A stretch of 64,000 nt of DNA from Bosea sp. (in: a-proteobacteria) (GTDB taxonomy: Bacteria; Pseudomonadota; Alphaproteobacteria; Rhizobiales; Beijerinckiaceae). Below the pieces are notes generated by a model, which ran no database searches, was not told where the DNA came from, and saw only the letters and a program-made list of their open reading frames with translations. The translations under genes and the position numbers were made by a program. The stretch covers positions 1,726,698 through 1,790,697 of the forward strand of contig JAAVVV010000001.1 in the NCBI GenBank assembly GCA_023910605.1. Direction: 5' to 3'. Numbering within the stretch: the stretch's first letter is position 1; each line of letters opens with the position of its first letter. Below, piece after piece: positions 34,670-43,438 of this stretch.

Positions 34670-36031
34670 ATGCGCGACGTTGATCTGTTTGTGATCGGCG
34701 CGGGATCGGGGGGCGTGCGCGCCGCGCGCATCGCCGCAGGACATGGCGCGCGCGTCATGATCGCCGAAGAAGACCGCATCGGCGGAACCTGCGTGATTCG
34801 CGGCTGCGTTCCCAAGAAGCTCTATGTCTATGCCAGCCGCTTCGCGGACGACATCGCGGACGCGGCCGCTTTCGGCTGGAACGTGGGGGAAGCCAGCTTC
34901 GACTGGCCGCGGCTGCGCGATGCCGTGTCGGCCGAGGTCGCGCGCCTGTCCGGGCTCTATCGCAAGGGCCTCAACGCCGCCGGCGTCGAGATCGTCGAGG
35001 AACGCGCCGTCGTCACGGGCCCGGACACGGTGCGCCTGGCGCGCTCGGGCGAGACCATCCGCGCCCGCCGCATCCTTGTGGCGACCGGAGGCTGGCCCAG
35101 CTTCGATCCAGCCATTCCGGGCGGCGAGCTTGGCATCACCTCCAACGAGGTCTTCCACCTGCCGTCGCTGCCGCGCCGCATGGTCGTGGTCGGGGCGGGC
35201 TACATCGCGCTCGAGTTTGCCTCCGTCTTCGCGCGCCTCGGCGTTGCAGTCACGGTGCTGCACCGCGGCGACAATGTGCTGCGCGGCTTCGACGAGGATA
35301 TCCGACTGCGCCTGAAGGAGGCGCTGCTGCGGGGCGGCATCAGCCTGCGCCTTGGCGTCACCATCGCCTCCATCGCGGAAGGCGAGGGGGGCGTGCGCCA
35401 CCTTGCCTTGTCGGACGGGTTTACGCTGGAGACCGACGTGCTGATGGTGGCCACCGGCCGCCGTCCGAACACGGCGGGGCTGGGGCTCGAAAGCGCCGGG
35501 GTCGAACTTGGTCCCGATGGCGCGATCAAGGTGGACGATGCCTCGCGCACCTCCTGCCCGTCGATCTTCGCCGTGGGAGACGTGACCAACCGCGTCAATC
35601 TCACCCCGGTCGCCATCCGCGAGGGCCATGCCTTCGCCGACAGCGAGTTCGGAGCCAGGCCCTGGACAGTGAAGCATTTCCCCATCGCCACGGCCGTCTT
35701 CACCACGCCCGAGATCGGCGCCATCGGCCGCTCCGAGCACGAAGCGATCCGGATGGGCTGCAAGGTGCGGATCTTCGACACGGCTTTCCGCCCGATGCGC
35801 GCCACCATGACGGGCCGCGAGGACCGCACCTACATGAAGCTCGTGGTCTGCGCCGACACCGACACGGTGCTGGGCGCGCATATGCTGGGCCCCGATGCCG
35901 GCGAGATCATGCAGTCGCTCGGCGTCGCCATCACCATGGGCGCCACCAAGGCGGATTTCGACCGCACCATCGCGCTGCATCCCAGCGCCGCGGAAGAATT
36001 CGTGACCATGCGCACCCCGCGCGCCAGCTGA
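34670..36031 (+). CDS. gor: Glutathione-disulfide reductase
   Basis: 453 residues. FAD motif FVIGAGSGGVRAARIAAGHG, redox-active GGTCVIRGCVPKKLYVYAS (the Cys pair), NAD(P)-binding VVVGAGYIALEFASVFARLG, second FAD motif SIFAVGDVTNR, and the C-terminal His-Glu pair HPSAAEEFVT. Arg after the second nucleotide-binding motif (LHRGDN) fits NADPH use. It keeps glutathione reduced in the cytoplasm. Last gene of the rpiA-DUF2059-gor group. Confidence 0.96.
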   Translation: MRDVDLFVIGAGSGGVRAARIAAGHGARVMIAEEDRIGGTCVIRGCVPKKLYVYASRFADDIADAAAFGWNVGEASFDWPRLRDAVSAEVARLSGLYRKGLNAAGVEIVEERAVVTGPDTVRLARSGETIRARRILVATGGWPSFDPAIPGGELGITSNEVFHLPSLPRRMVVVGAGYIALEFASVFARLGVAVTVLHRGDNVLRGFDEDIRLRLKEALLRGGISLRLGVTIASIAEGEGGVRHLALSDGFTLETDVLMVATGRRPNTAGLGLESAGVELGPDGAIKVDDASRTSCPSIFAVGDVTNRVNLTPVAIREGHAFADSEFGARPWTVKHFPIATAVFTTPEIGAIGRSEHEAIRMGCKVRIFDTAFRPMRATMTGREDRTYMKLVVCADTDTVLGAHMLGPDAGEIMQSLGVAITMGATKADFDRTIALHPSAAEEFVTMRTPRAS

Positions 36032-36289
36032 CGCCGCCTTCTCCCATCCTGAATCATCGGTTGAAGCATTTCACCCGCCGTCGTCATGCGCTGACTCAAA
36101 TTCTCAGCCGGCGGACTCAGCCTGTGCGCAAACGGCTCCAAGGCCCTGAAGGGAATCACGAAACGTCCAGCAGCGAGCGTCCGGCCCCAGCCGGATGCAG
36201 CCGGGGGGTGCGGCGGCGGCGCTTGCCCTGCCTGCTGCGCTCCCGCAGGATCGCTTACCATCAACACCGCAACCTGACCGGATCATGCC

Positions 36290-37411
36290 ATGGCGATCAT
36301 TTCCTATCTGACAACGATCCGGTTCGATTTCGGCGCCATCGCCGGCCTGCCCGAGGACATGGCGGCGGCGGGCATCAGCCGGCCGCTCCTGGTCACTGAC
36401 AAGGGCGTGGTGGCCGCAGGGCTCGCCGCGCGCGTCCTGGAGTTCATGCCCGGCGCCGCCGTGTTCGACGGCACGCCGGCCAACCCCACGGAAGAGGCCG
36501 TGATGCAGGCGCTGGCCGCCTATCGCGAGCATGGCTGCGACGGCATCGTGGCGCTCGGCGGAGGCTCGCCGCTTGACCTCGCCAAGGGCGTGGCGCTGCT
36601 GGCGACCCATGCCGCGCCGCTGCGGCAATACGCGCTCATCCTCGGCGGGCTCAAGCTGATGAAGCCCGAGGGCGCGCCGATGATCGCGATCCCGACCACG
36701 GCGGGCACCGGCTCGGAAGTCGGCCGTGGCGCGGTCATCAGCTTTGCCGATGGCCGCAAGCTGGTGATCGTCGGCCCCGCCATGATGCCGCGCCGTGCTA
36801 TCTGCGACCCGGAACTGACCCTTGGCCTGCCGCCGCTGCTCACCGCAGCCACCGGCATGGATGCGCTGACCCACTGCATCGAGTGCTTCATCTCCCCGCT
36901 GGAGAACCCGCCCGCCGCCGCCATCGCGCTGGATGGCGCGGTCCGCGCTGTGGCCAACCTGCCGCGCGCCGTCGCCAACGGGCAGGATCGCCAGGCCCGC
37001 TGGGAGATGCTGATGGCGTCGATGATGGGGGCGATGGCCTTCCAGAAGGGGCTGGGCGCGGTCCACGCCATGTCCCACGCGCTGGGCGGGCTCAAGCAGG
37101 TCAGCCTGCATCACGGCACGCTCAATGCCGTGCTGCTGCCGGCCGTGCTGCGCTTCAACCGCCCGGTGGTCGGCGACAAGTATGAGCGGCTGGCCTCAGC
37201 CTTTGGACTGCCCGAGGGCACGCGCCTCGATGCCTTCATCGCCGGCCTCTCGGCCAGCCTGGGCCTGCCCGCCTCGCTCTCGGCCATGGGCGTGAAGCGC
37301 GACTGGTTCGAGGCCGTCGCCGGGAACGCGCTCGCTGATCACACCACCGCCACCAATGCCCGCCCCGTCACGCTCGCAGATTACCGCGCCTTGCTCGATG
37401 AGAGCTTCTGA
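36290..37411 (+). CDS. Iron-containing alcohol dehydrogenase
   Basis: 373 residues. The NAD-binding signature is VALGGGSPLDLAKGVALLAT; metal-ligand segments include MDALTHCIECFIS and GAVHAMSHALGGLKQVSLHHG with the His ligands. IPTTAGTGSEVGRGAVIS is family-typical. It oxidises an alcohol or reduces an aldehyde in the cytoplasm; the substrate is unknown, though the sequence resembles the broad-substrate YqhD/YiaY-like group. It is monocistronic with about 255 empty bases upstream. Confidence 0.92.
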   Translation: MAIISYLTTIRFDFGAIAGLPEDMAAAGISRPLLVTDKGVVAAGLAARVLEFMPGAAVFDGTPANPTEEAVMQALAAYREHGCDGIVALGGGSPLDLAKGVALLATHAAPLRQYALILGGLKLMKPEGAPMIAIPTTAGTGSEVGRGAVISFADGRKLVIVGPAMMPRRAICDPELTLGLPPLLTAATGMDALTHCIECFISPLENPPAAAIALDGAVRAVANLPRAVANGQDRQARWEMLMASMMGAMAFQKGLGAVHAMSHALGGLKQVSLHHGTLNAVLLPAVLRFNRPVVGDKYERLASAFGLPEGTRLDAFIAGLSASLGLPASLSAMGVKRDWFEAVAGNALADHTTATNARPVTLADYRALLDESF

Positions 37412-37615
37412 ACCGCCGCGCCTCAAGACGCGGCTGTCCCGGCCCCGCCATTCGCGATGATCGGGTTGCCATGGTGCTGCCCAGGGGCGTCGAGGCGCTC
37501 CCGGCTGGCCCAGCGCGCGATTGCGCAGGCCAGCCTGACCCGCTAAAGCTCCAGCGTCACGCCGCCGCACCCATCAATGGGCCAGGGCGCGGCGCAAGTT
37601 TGCGAGGAGAAGGCC

Positions 37616-39001
37616 ATGGCCGAGCGTTGGACCCCGGATAGCTGGAGGCAAAAGCCCGTTCAGCAGGTGCCGCAGTATCCCGATCTTGAGGCGCTGGCTT
37701 CGGTCGAGAAGACGCTCTCGGGCTTTCCGCCGCTGGTTTTTGCAGGCGAGGCGCGCAAGCTCAAGCGGGCGTTGGGCAAGGTCGCGGCCGGCGAGGCCTT
37801 CCTGTTGCAGGGCGGGGATTGCGCCGAGAGCTTCGAGGAGCACTCGGCAGACAACATTCGCGACTTCTTCCGCATGTTCCTCCAGATGGCGGTGGTGCTG
37901 ACCTTCGCGGGCGGCTCGCCTGTGGTGAAGGTGGGCCGCGTCGCCGGCCAGTTCGCCAAGCCGCGCTCGGCCAACACCGAGACCATCAACGGCGTCGAGC
38001 TGCCAAGCTACCGCGGTGACATCATCAACGACATCGCCTTCACCCCCGAAGCGCGCATCCCCGATCCGCGCCGCCAGCTGATGGCTTACCGCCAGTCGGC
38101 GGCAACACTCAACCTGATCCGCGCCTTCGCCACCGGCGGCTATGCCAATCTCGACAATGCGCATCGCTGGATGCTGGGATTTGTCTCGGGCAGCCACCAG
38201 AGCAGCCGATACCGCGAGCTGGCGGAACGCATCACCGAAACGCTCGACTTCATGCGCGCCATCGGGATCGACCCCGAGCGGCATCCCGAAACCCGCACGA
38301 CCGATTTCTACACCAGCCACGAGGCGCTGCTGCTCGGCTACGAGCAGGCCATGACCCGCGTCGATTCCACCTCCGGCGACTGGTATGACACCTCCGGCCA
38401 CATGATCTGGATCGGGGACCGCACCCGCCAGCCTGACCACGCGCATCTCGAGTTCTGTCGCGGCATCAGGAACCCGGTCGGCCTCAAATGCGGCCCCTCG
38501 CTCAAGCCTGATGAGCTCATCAAGCTGATCGACATTCTCAACCCGTCGAACGAGCCGGGACGTCTCACGCTGATCGCACGTTTCGGCGCCGACAAGGTGT
38601 TCGACCACCTGCCGGCGCTGGTGCGCGCGGTGAAGCGCGAGGGCCGCGATGTGCTGTGGTCCTGCGATCCGATGCACGGCAACACGATCAAGTCGGCCTC
38701 AGGCTACAAGACCCGCCCCTTCGACATGATCCTGGGCGAGGTCAAGGCCTTCTTCGCGGTCCACAATGCCGAAGGCGCCCATGCCGGCGGCATCCATCTC
38801 GAGATGACGGGCAAGAACGTCACCGAATGCACCGGCGGGGCGCGCTCCATTTCGGATGTCGACCTGTCCGACCGCTATCACACGGCCTGCGATCCCCGGC
38901 TCAACGCGGAACAAGCGCTGGAAATGGCCTTTCTCGTGGCCGAACTGATCAAGAAGGAGCGCCAGGCCAAGGGCCGGCCCGAGGTCGAAGCCGCAGAGTG
39001 A
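37616..39001 (+). CDS. Class II 3-deoxy-D-arabino-heptulosonate 7-phosphate synthase
   Basis: 461 residues from ATG 37616, with GAGGAGAAGGCC upstream. Class II motifs: [60 protein letters not shown]-like [19 protein letters not shown] and [12 protein letters not shown]. It condenses phosphoenolpyruvate and erythrose-4-phosphate at the start of the shikimate pathway. It ends 34 bases before the palindromic repeat region begins, so the repeats inserted outside the coding region. Confidence 0.96.
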   Translation: MAERWTPDSWRQKPVQQVPQYPDLEALASVEKTLSGFPPLVFAGEARKLKRALGKVAAGEAFLLQGGDCAESFEEHSADNIRDFFRMFLQMAVVLTFAGGSPVVKVGRVAGQFAKPRSANTETINGVELPSYRGDIINDIAFTPEARIPDPRRQLMAYRQSAATLNLIRAFATGGYANLDNAHRWMLGFVSGSHQSSRYRELAERITETLDFMRAIGIDPERHPETRTTDFYTSHEALLLGYEQAMTRVDSTSGDWYDTSGHMIWIGDRTRQPDHAHLEFCRGIRNPVGLKCGPSLKPDELIKLIDILNPSNEPGRLTLIARFGADKVFDHLPALVRAVKREGRDVLWSCDPMHGNTIKSASGYKTRPFDMILGEVKAFFAVHNAEGAHAGGIHLEMTGKNVTECTGGARSISDVDLSDRYHTACDPRLNAEQALEMAFLVAELIKKERQAKGRPEVEAAE

Positions 39002-39035
39002 GGCGAACTGAAGACGATAGCGGCCCTTGAAGCGC

Positions 39036-39190
39036 CGTCATTGCGAGCGCAGCGAAGCAATCCAGCCTTTGTGCGCTGCGACACCGCCGTCATTGCGAGC
39101 GCAGCGAAGCAATCCAGCCTTTGTGCGCTGCGATGCTGACGATCCGGGCGAACCGCAGCGCTGGATTGCTTCGCTGCGCTCGCAATGACG
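39036..39190. repeat. First palindromic repeat cluster
   Basis: Direct copies of the 30-bp arm (beginning CGTCATTGCGAGCGC and ending AAGCAATCCAG) at 39036-39065 and 39088-39117, and the inverse copy at 39161-39190. The second and third pair into a long hairpin with a 43-base loop. This arm recurs about eleven times in each orientation up to 44.1 kb. Confidence 0.95.
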
Positions 39191-39531
39191 GAACGGCAAA
39201 GTGCGGCAGCCCGCGATTTACATCATGGCGAACAAGCGCAACGGGACGCTTTACATCGGCGTGACGAGTAATCTGCCGAGGCGCGTTTGGGAGCACAAGA
39301 ATGGGGTCATTGAGGGCTTCACCAAACGCTATGGATGCAAGATTCTGGTGTTCTACGAGCGCCACGAAACCATGATTGACGCCATTGCCCGCGAGAAGCA
39401 GCTGAAGGGCGGATCGCGGAAGTCGAAATTGAAGCTGATCGAAGGGGTCAACCCAGACTGGCGCGATCTTCACGACGAACTCATCTGGACATGACCGAAC
39501 CCGTCATTGCGAGCGCAGCGAAGCAATCCAG
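39161..39531 (+). mobile_element. 371-bp unit: GIY-YIG gene flanked by 30-bp inverted repeats, copy 1
   Basis: The inverse arm at 39161-39190 and the direct arm at 39502-39531 are perfect 30-bp inverted repeats (31 with the adjoining base). Between them lies only the 97-codon GIY-YIG gene with about 10 bases before and 7 bases after. This looks like a minimal mobile unit with terminal inverted repeats. The same unit recurs 483 bases downstream with one base change inside the gene. Mobility is inferred from structure. Confidence 0.6.
39201..39494 (+). CDS. GIY-YIG nuclease of the YhbQ/URI type, copy 1
   Basis: 97 residues from GTG 39201; the next ATG (39225) would cut the first strand of the fold. 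The two halves of the motif are PAIYIM and TLYIG, followed by TSNLPRRVWEHK (conserved Arg) and AIAREKQLKGG (catalytic Glu), then NPDWRDLHDEL. This is a single-domain, stand-alone GIY-YIG nuclease. It may act on the palindromic DNA around it, by analogy to REP-associated transposases, but that is a hypothesis. It differs from copy 2 only by Ser instead of Ala in GGSRKSKLK. Confidence 0.9.
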   Translation: MRQPAIYIMANKRNGTLYIGVTSNLPRRVWEHKNGVIEGFTKRYGCKILVFYERHETMIDAIAREKQLKGGSRKSKLKLIEGVNPDWRDLHDELIWT

Positions 39532-39673
39532 CCTTTGTGCGCTGCGACACCGCCGTCATTCATACACCGCCGTCATTGCGAGCGCAGCGAAGCAATCCAG
39601 CCTCTGTGCGCTGCGATGCTGACGATCCGGGCGAACCGCAGCGCTGGATTGCTTCGCTGCGCTCGCAATGACG
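39502..39673. repeat. Palindromic repeat cluster between the two nuclease units
   Basis: Direct arms at 39502-39531 and 39571-39600 and an inverse arm at 39644-39673. The first doubles as the right end of unit 1, the last as the left end of unit 2. A short CGTCATTCATACACCGC spacer separates the direct arms. Confidence 0.9.
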
Positions 39674-40014
39674 GAACGGCAAAGTGCGGCAGCCCGCGAT
39701 TTACATCATGGCGAACAAGCGCAACGGGACGCTTTACATCGGCGTGACGAGTAATCTGCCGAGGCGCGTTTGGGAGCACAAGAATGGGGTCATTGAGGGC
39801 TTCACCAAACGCTATGGATGCAAGATTCTGGTGTTCTACGAGCGCCACGAAACCATGATTGACGCCATTGCCCGCGAGAAGCAGCTGAAGGGCGGATCGC
39901 GGAAGGCGAAATTGAAGCTGATCGAAGGGGTCAACCCAGACTGGCGCGATCTTCACGACGAACTCATCTGGACATGACCGAACCCGTCATTGCGAGCGCA
40001 GCGAAGCAATCCAG
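39644..40014 (+). mobile_element. 371-bp unit: GIY-YIG gene flanked by 30-bp inverted repeats, copy 2
   Basis: Same structure as at 39161-39531, offset by exactly 483 bases: inverse arm 39644-39673, gene, direct arm 39985-40014. The near identity implies a recent tandem duplication that included one repeat cluster. Confidence 0.6.
39684..39977 (+). CDS. GIY-YIG nuclease of the YhbQ/URI type, copy 2
   Basis: 97 residues from GTG 39684, identical to copy 1 except for one base (39906 against 39423) that changes Ser to Ala in GGSRKAKLK. All family motifs are intact (YIM...LYIG, Arg, Glu in AREKQ). Retention of two intact copies in an array with so many short repeats is consistent with recent amplification. 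Confidence 0.9.
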   Translation: MRQPAIYIMANKRNGTLYIGVTSNLPRRVWEHKNGVIEGFTKRYGCKILVFYERHETMIDAIAREKQLKGGSRKAKLKLIEGVNPDWRDLHDELIWT

Positions 40015-40836
40015 CCTTTGTGCGCTGCGACAGCGCGTCATTCATACACCGCCGTCATTGCGAGCGCAGCGAAGCAATCCAGCCTTTGTGCGCTGCGATG
40101 CTGACGATCCGGGCGAACCGCAGCGCTGGATTGCTTCGCTGCGCTCGCAATGACGGCGTGGGGCGAACCGCAGCGTTGGGCTGTGCCGCTGCGTGAGGAG
40201 GAGCCATGCGCTGTTTTCATTCACCGTATCGGAGGCGCAACGCATTGGCAGCCATACCGACAGCGCGTCATTCATGCACCGCCGTCATTCATACACCGCC
40301 GTCATTGCGAGCGCAGCGAAGCAATCCAGCCTTTGTGCGCTGCGACACCGCCGTCATTCATACACCGCCGTCATTGCGAGCGCAGCGAAGCAATCCAGGC
40401 TTTGTGCGCTGCGATGCTGACGATCCGGGCGAACCGCAGCGCTGGATTGCTTCGCTGCGCTCGCAATGACGGCGTGGGGCGAACCGCAGCGCTGGGCTGT
40501 GACGCTGCGTGAGGAGGAGCCATGCGCTGTTTTCATTCACCGTGCCGGAGGCGCAACGCATTGGCAGCCATGCCGACAGCGCGTCATTCATGCACCGCCG
40601 TCATTCATACACCGCCGTCATTGCGAGCGCAGCGAAGCAATCCAGCCTTTGTGCGCTGCGATGCTGACGATCCGGGCGAACCGCAGCGCTGGATTGCTTC
40701 GCTGCGCTCGCAATGACGGCGTGGGGCGAACCGCAGCGTTGGGCTGTGCCGCTGCGTGAGGAGGAGCCATGCGCTGTTTTCATTCACCGTGCCGGAGGCG
40801 CAACGCATTGGCAGCCATGCCGACAGCGCGTCATTC
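39985..40836. repeat. Palindromic repeat array with larger 110-bp direct repeat, left of IS66 element
   Basis: Direct arms at about 39985, 40053, 40300, 40369 and 40616, inverse arms at 40126, 40442 and 40689. A larger direct repeat beginning GTGAGGAGGAGCCATGCGCT recurs at about 40193, 40509 and 40756 (and again at 43663 after the IS). The last copy here is cut by the IS66 element at 40837. The short ORFs that cross these repeats are not credible genes. Confidence 0.9.
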
Positions 40837-40913
40837 GTAAGCGTGTAGGCAACCCCACGTATCTTTTGGTGTTCTGATCGCTCATTTTCCCGGTGAATCA
40901 TGTGGGGAATCCT

Positions 40914-41297
40914 ATGAGCGAGAGTATGAATCAAGATCGAGTTTTTGAGGTTTTGACGGCAGCGCCGGTGCGGACGAGGCGCAGGCTACGTGATTGGTCG
41001 GTCGACGAGAAGGCACGACTGATTTCCCAGACGCTGTTGCCTGGTGCGAATGTTTCGGCGATTGCGCGTTCTGCCGGGGTTGACCCTTCGCAGCTTTATG
41101 GATGGCGGCGACAGGCCCGGGCATCCGGGGCGGTCAAAGCCATGCCCGTTGCGCACGATGAGGTGAAGTTTGCGCGCGTCGAGGCGGCTGGCAACTGGGC
41201 TGTGGAGATTGTCATTCGGGATACGGTTGTCCGTGTTGGCGGCGACATCGATGCGGATCATCTGACCGTGATACTGAGGGCGGTGCGCAAAGCATGA
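40914..41297 (+). CDS. tnpA: IS66 accessory protein TnpA
   Basis: 127 residues from ATG 40914 (GGGGA six bases upstream); an earlier GTG at 40893 is in frame. A helix-turn-helix (EKARLISQTLLPGANVSAIA; SQLYGWRRQAR) fits the IS66 OrfA (TnpA) family. The stop overlaps the start of tnpB by four bases (ATGA). Required for IS66 transposition with TnpB and TnpC. Confidence 0.92.
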   Translation: MSESMNQDRVFEVLTAAPVRTRRRLRDWSVDEKARLISQTLLPGANVSAIARSAGVDPSQLYGWRRQARASGAVKAMPVAHDEVKFARVEAAGNWAVEIVIRDTVVRVGGDIDADHLTVILRAVRKA

Positions 41298-41638
41298 TTG
41301 GCCTGGGTGTCGTCGTTTACGTGTCGTGCCAGCCCGTCGACTTTCGTAAAGGTGCCGCATCCCTGATGGTGCTTGTCCGGGATGGCGGCCTCGACCCGTT
41401 CAACGGCGCGCTTTACGTGTTTCGGTCGAAACGTGCGGACCGTGTTCGGATCGTGTGGTGGGATGGCAGCGGCGTTTGTCTCTATTCGAAGACGCTTGAG
41501 GAGCAAGGCTTTTGCTGGCCTGCCCTATCGGCGGCTCGCATTCGCCTGGACCATTCGCAGCTGATGGCTCTTCTGGCCGGGATGGACTGGAAGAAGATCC
41601 GTCCGACAAAGGTGCGGCGACCCTTGCTGACGGGATGA
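41294..41638 (+). CDS. tnpB: IS66 accessory protein TnpB
   Basis: 114 residues. The IS66 Orf2 signature is clear: VVVYVSCQPVDFRKGAASLM, NGALYVFRSKRADRVRIVWW and GSGVCLYSKTLEEQGFCWP. It is coupled to tnpA by an ATGA overlap. Its precise role in IS66 transposition is not established. Confidence 0.95.
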   Translation: MIGLGVVVYVSCQPVDFRKGAASLMVLVRDGGLDPFNGALYVFRSKRADRVRIVWWDGSGVCLYSKTLEEQGFCWPALSAARIRLDHSQLMALLAGMDWKKIRPTKVRRPLLTG

Positions 41639-41714
41639 TGTCGATCTGCGGCAAGATGAATCATGCTGCTGTAATCATTGGGAAAGTGAGCGGTTTTGTG
41701 CTCTATTTGCACCC

Positions 41715-43430
41715 ATGGATTTACCCCTGAACACCTTGCCGGACGACGTGGATGCGCTCAAGGCGATGGTGCTCGCCCTGGCGCGTGCGCAGGCGCAAGG
41801 GGATGTTCGATTAAGAGCCGCGGAGGCTGAAATCGCCCGGCTGGAGGCGATCGAACAGAGCGCCAACGAGCGGATTGCCAACCTGACGCTGATCATGAAG
41901 GTCTTGCAGCGCGCGCAACATGGCAAGCGCTCTGAACGGCTCCGCGCCGGTGGTCCTGGGGTCCTCGACGACGAGCAGATTGCCTTTGCCTTCGAGGAGG
42001 TGGAGACCGGCCTTTCGAGCGTCCAGAGCGAACTCGACCGGGGCGCCAGGGACAAGCCGAAACGCGCTCCACGCCCGCGCAAAGGCTTTGCTGCGCATCT
42101 TGAGCGCATCGAGGAGGTCATCGAGCCGGAACTCCCCGCTGGATATGAGGGCCTGGAGAAGGTGCTGATCAGCGAAGACCGTTCCGAACGGCTCGATGTC
42201 ATTCCGCCGAAGTTCAGGGTCATCGTGACGCGCCGTCCCAAATATGCCTTCCGTGGCCATGACGGCGTGATCCAGGCGCTCGCACCGGCACACATCATCG
42301 AAGCCGGATTGCCAACGGAACGGCTGCTCGCCTTTATCGCGGTCTCCAAATATGCCGACGGTCTTCCGCTTTACCGTCAGGAGGCGATCTACCTGCGCGA
42401 CGGGGTCGAGATCAGCCGATCCCTGATGGCCCAATGGATGGGCCATCTTGGGTTTGAACTGCAGATACTGGCCGATTACATCCTCGAAAAGATCAAGGAG
42501 GGTGAGCGGATCTTTGCCGACGAAACGAGCTTGCCCACTCTGGCTCCCGGATCGGGGAAAGCAACCAAGGCCTGGTTATGGGCCTACGCGCGCGATGATC
42601 GCCCCTATGGCGGCACCAGTCCGCCAATGGTGGCCTATCGCTTCGAAGACGGCAGAGGCGCTGAATGTGTGGCCCGTCATCTGTCCGGGTACAACGGCAT
42701 CCTGCAGGTCGATGGATACGTGGCCTATAGCAGCCTTGCCAAGAGCCAGGCCAAGAGCCAGGCCAAGAGCCAGGCCAAGAGCCAGGCCAAGAGCCAGGCC
42801 AAGAGCCAGGCCAAGAGCCACGCCAAAAGCCAGGCCAAAACCGGCAGCACAGAAACGATGAGGCTTGCCGGATGCTGGGCGCATCTCAGGCGCAGGTTCT
42901 ACGATCTGCACATCAGCGGCGTCTCGCAGGCTGCCACGGACAGCGTCATGGCCATGACCGAGCTGTGGAGGGTCGAAGATGACGTGCGCGGCCGGAATGC
43001 AGACACCCGCGCGAAGCTCCGGCAGGAAAAGTCTGCGCCTGTCGTCGCGCGCCTCTTCGATCTTTGGGAACGGGAGCTCGGCAAGGTCTCCGGCAAGTCC
43101 AAGACGGCGGAAGCAATCCGCTATGCGCTCGCCCGCCGTGAAGCACTCGAACGGTTCCTCTCCGACGGTCGCATTGAAATCGACTCCAACATCGTCGAAC
43201 GGGCCATCAGGCCCCAAACCATTACGCGAAAGAACAGCCTCTTTGCCGGAAGTGAAGGCGGTGGCAGGACCTGGGCTACACTGGGAACGCTTCTGCAAAC
43301 CGCCAGGATGAACAATGTCGATCCTCTCGACTGGCTGTCGCAAACCCTCGCGCATATCGCCCAAGGATGGCCCGCATCCAAAATCGACGCCCTCATGCCC
43401 TGGAACTTCAGGTCAAACGCCCTCAGCTAA
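41715..43430 (+). CDS. tnpC: IS66 transposase TnpC with an internal AKSQ repeat
   Basis: 571 residues. The N-terminus has a leucine-zipper-like coiled coil and a HGKRSERL segment. The DDE core starts near ERIFADETSLPTLAPG, followed by LQVDGYVAYSSL and, late, RIEIDSNIVERAIRPQTITR with the catalytic Glu and the IS66 C-terminal NSLFAGSEGGG. Just after DGYVAYSSL the protein has eight four-residue units (AKSQ, one AKSH) not seen in ordinary IS66 transposases, which normally run directly into a Cys/His-containing WAHLRRRF segment. Whether the protein is active with this insert is open. Confidence 0.93.
   Translation: MDLPLNTLPDDVDALKAMVLALARAQAQGDVRLRAAEAEIARLEAIEQSANERIANLTLIMKVLQRAQHGKRSERLRAGGPGVLDDEQIAFAFEEVETGLSSVQSELDRGARDKPKRAPRPRKGFAAHLERIEEVIEPELPAGYEGLEKVLISEDRSERLDVIPPKFRVIVTRRPKYAFRGHDGVIQALAPAHIIEAGLPTERLLAFIAVSKYADGLPLYRQEAIYLRDGVEISRSLMAQWMGHLGFELQILADYILEKIKEGERIFADETSLPTLAPGSGKATKAWLWAYARDDRPYGGTSPPMVAYRFEDGRGAECVARHLSGYNGILQVDGYVAYSSLAKSQAKSQAKSQAKSQAKSQAKSQAKSHAKSQAKTGSTETMRLAGCWAHLRRRFYDLHISGVSQAATDSVMAMTELWRVEDDVRGRNADTRAKLRQEKSAPVVARLFDLWERELGKVSGKSKTAEAIRYALARREALERFLSDGRIEIDSNIVERAIRPQTITRKNSLFAGSEGGGRTWATLGTLLQTARMNNVDPLDWLSQTLAHIAQGWPASKIDALMPWNFRSNALS
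42738..42833 (+). repeat. 12-bp coding tandem repeat in tnpC (8 units)
   Basis: Eight units of GCCAAGAGCCAG or close variants encode AKSQ eight times (one AKSH). The length is a multiple of three, so the frame is kept. Variation is concentrated in the last two units, which suggests recent expansion from the left. Confidence 0.95.
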
Positions 43431-43438
43431 CCGCTTAC

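Larger units (their letters stand above)
40837..43438 (+). mobile_element. Complete IS66-family insertion sequence (2602 bp)
   Basis: The ends are GTAAGCGTGTAGGC at 40837 and the inverse of GTAAGCGGTTAGC ending at 43438. Identical 8-bp target duplications CGTCATTC lie at 40829-40836 and 43439-43446. Removing the element and one duplication restores the surrounding repeat sequence almost exactly, so it inserted after the array existed. It carries the standard tnpA, tnpB and tnpC genes. Confidence 0.97.

Noticed and set aside
33890-35980. 696-residue minus-strand ORF
   Set aside because: It is the shadow of gor, DUF2059 and rpiA, whose families are certain on the plus strand.
39573-39956. 127-residue minus-strand ORF antisense to the GIY-YIG gene (and its twin at 39090-39473)
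   Set aside because: It exists because of the repeat and gene composition on the other strand; the plus strand encodes all GIY-YIG motifs, and the antisense product has no recognisable features.
40150-40783. Short ORFs through the palindromic repeats on both strands
   Set aside because: Their sequence is translated repeat (for example RAQRSNPA and CFAALAMT), copy ends differ, and no protein family applies.
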